A stretch of DNA of 24,426 nt, taken from positions 1 through 24,426 of the forward strand of contig CAYRIY010000056.1 of assembly GCA_964424335.1 (NCBI GenBank), written 5' to 3'. The stretch is from CAYRIY01 sp964424335. Lineage in GTDB: Bacteria; Bacillota; Limnochordia; DTU080; RSA5. Below are positions 23,711-24,426 of the stretch, piece after piece. The translations under genes and the position numbers were made by a program. The notes under the pieces were generated by a model. It was not told the DNA's origin, made no database searches, and was given only the letters and a program-made list of their open reading frames with translations. Numbering within the stretch: position 1 is the first letter of the stretch; every line of letters starts with the position of its first letter.

Positions 23711-24426
23711 ATGTTTAAACTCAGCCGAAAGACAAGGCACAATCTCGCCGGCTATGTGTTCGTGCTCCCGTTTGTCATCGGGTTTGCGGCGTTTTTCTTG
23801 TATCCCTTCATCCTTTCGATCCTTCTCAGTATCTCAGAATTAGAGCTGGGGGCGACGGGCTTTAAGCTCACGTCCGTGGGGTTGGAGAACTACCGGCGCG
23901 CTCTCTTTGTGCACGAAAACTTCGTCCGCGTCCTGTTTGAAGAGATCGTACGGGTGCTGCGCAACGTGCCGATCATTGTCATGTTCAGCCTGTTCGTCGC
24001 CGTCATGCTCAACCAGCCTTTCCGGGGAAGGTTGCTGGCGCGGGTCATCTTCTTTCTGCCCGTCATCTACGCCTCGGGCGCCGTGTTGATCATGGAGAAC
24101 TTCGACTACCTGACCAGCACCTTGCGATCGGCGGAGTCGGGTTCACAGGGCGCCCTGGGTGGCCAGACGCTCATGCTGGTCTTCTCCAACCTCAAGCTGC
24201 CGGAAGTCGTCCTCGAGTACATCTTGACGTCGGTGCAGGGCATCGCGGACATCATCAAGGCGTCGGGCATACAGATTCTGATTTTCCTGGCGGGATTGCA
24301 ATCGATCTCTCCATCTTTGTACGAGGCTTCGGCTATGGAGGGCGCCACGGCGTGGGAAGAGTTTTGGAAGATCACCTTCCCCTTGAGCAGTCCCGACTCC
24401 CTGAGGCTGCTCCGATCGCTCGAGCG
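23711..24426 (+). CDS. Sugar ABC transporter permease, LplB/UgpA type (partial at window end)
   Basis: 238 residues are present and the frame is open at the window end. The first membrane helix is visible (GYVFVLPFVIGFAAFFLYPFI split over 14-34), followed by NYRRAL, further helices (VPIIVMFSLFVAVML, VIFFLPVIYASGAVLI) and the cytoplasmic coupling loop EASAMEGATAWEEFWKITFP, the EAA motif that contacts the ABC ATPase. This is the N-terminal partner of the two permeases in CUT1-type sugar importers. ATG at 23711 has AGGAGG 9 bases upstream; ATG 23705 is only 3 bases from it. After the EAA loop a membrane helix is expected, but the last dozen or so residues are polar and charged (SSPDSLRLLRSLE), so the very end may be a sequence or assembly error. 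Confidence 0.82.
   Translation, partial: MFKLSRKTRHNLAGYVFVLPFVIGFAAFFLYPFILSILLSISELELGATGFKLTSVGLENYRRALFVHENFVRVLFEEIVRVLRNVPIIVMFSLFVAVMLNQPFRGRLLARVIFFLPVIYASGAVLIMENFDYLTSTLRSAESGSQGALGGQTLMLVFSNLKLPEVVLEYILTSVQGIADIIKASGIQILIFLAGLQSISPSLYEASAMEGATAWEEFWKITFPLSSPDSLRLLRSLE

Overview
The window looks like a chromosomal piece (possibly a whole contig) of a GC-rich, spore-forming-type Bacillota. The hints are strong purine-rich ribosome binding sites (AGGAGG types) before almost every gene, frequent GTG and TTG starts, CgeB-type glycosyltransferases (first known from Bacillus spore-surface glycosylation), a YwgA/HD gene pair known from Bacillales, and a YIP1/DUF5696/sugar-ABC arrangement typical of Paenibacillaceae-like genomes. 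Genus cannot be fixed from the sequence. I see no rRNA, tRNA, CRISPR or insertion sequence.

Region 1 (about 136-13502, minus strand) is a 14-gene surface-glycan cluster, read from right to left. The upstream block (13502 to 4329) holds two polysaccharide pyruvyl transferase-like proteins, three CgeB-like glycosyltransferases, a QueC-like PP-loop protein, two paralogous GT2 proteins, and a GT-D-fold glycosyltransferase with a striking N-terminal array of 27 tetrapeptides (small-aromatic-x-x). It closes with a hairpin at about 4302-4321. The second block (4122 to 217) holds a GT29/sialyltransferase-like protein, a D-2-hydroxyacid dehydrogenase, a NeuA-like CMP-sugar synthetase, a HAD phosphatase and a divergent Ser/Thr kinase, and closes with a strong hairpin at 136-168. 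Many genes overlap at start and stop codons, so they are probably translated in coupled fashion. The second block reads as a make-and-transfer unit for a CMP-activated acidic sugar or related acid; the first as the glycan assembly and decoration set. The spore, S-layer or cell-surface target is an inference.

Region 2 (13789-15800, plus strand) is a visibly AT-richer two-gene unit: a YwgA-like protein (Panacea/SocA-like fold signature) followed 23 nt later by a SAMHD1-like HD phosphohydrolase. A good extended -10 promoter precedes it. It looks like an acquired or independently maintained module, either nucleotide-pool housekeeping or a toxin-antitoxin/defence-like pair.

Region 3 (16291-24426) is a carbohydrate-use locus. 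A large GH106-like glycoside hydrolase (minus) is divergent from a plus-strand run: an NHL/TPR/YIP1 membrane protein, a secreted DUF5696 protein, and a sugar ABC permease (LplB/UgpA type) cut off by the window end. The 335-bp divergent intergenic stretch carries short palindromes that could be regulator sites. The last dozen or so codons of the permease do not look like the expected membrane segment and may reflect a contig-end error.
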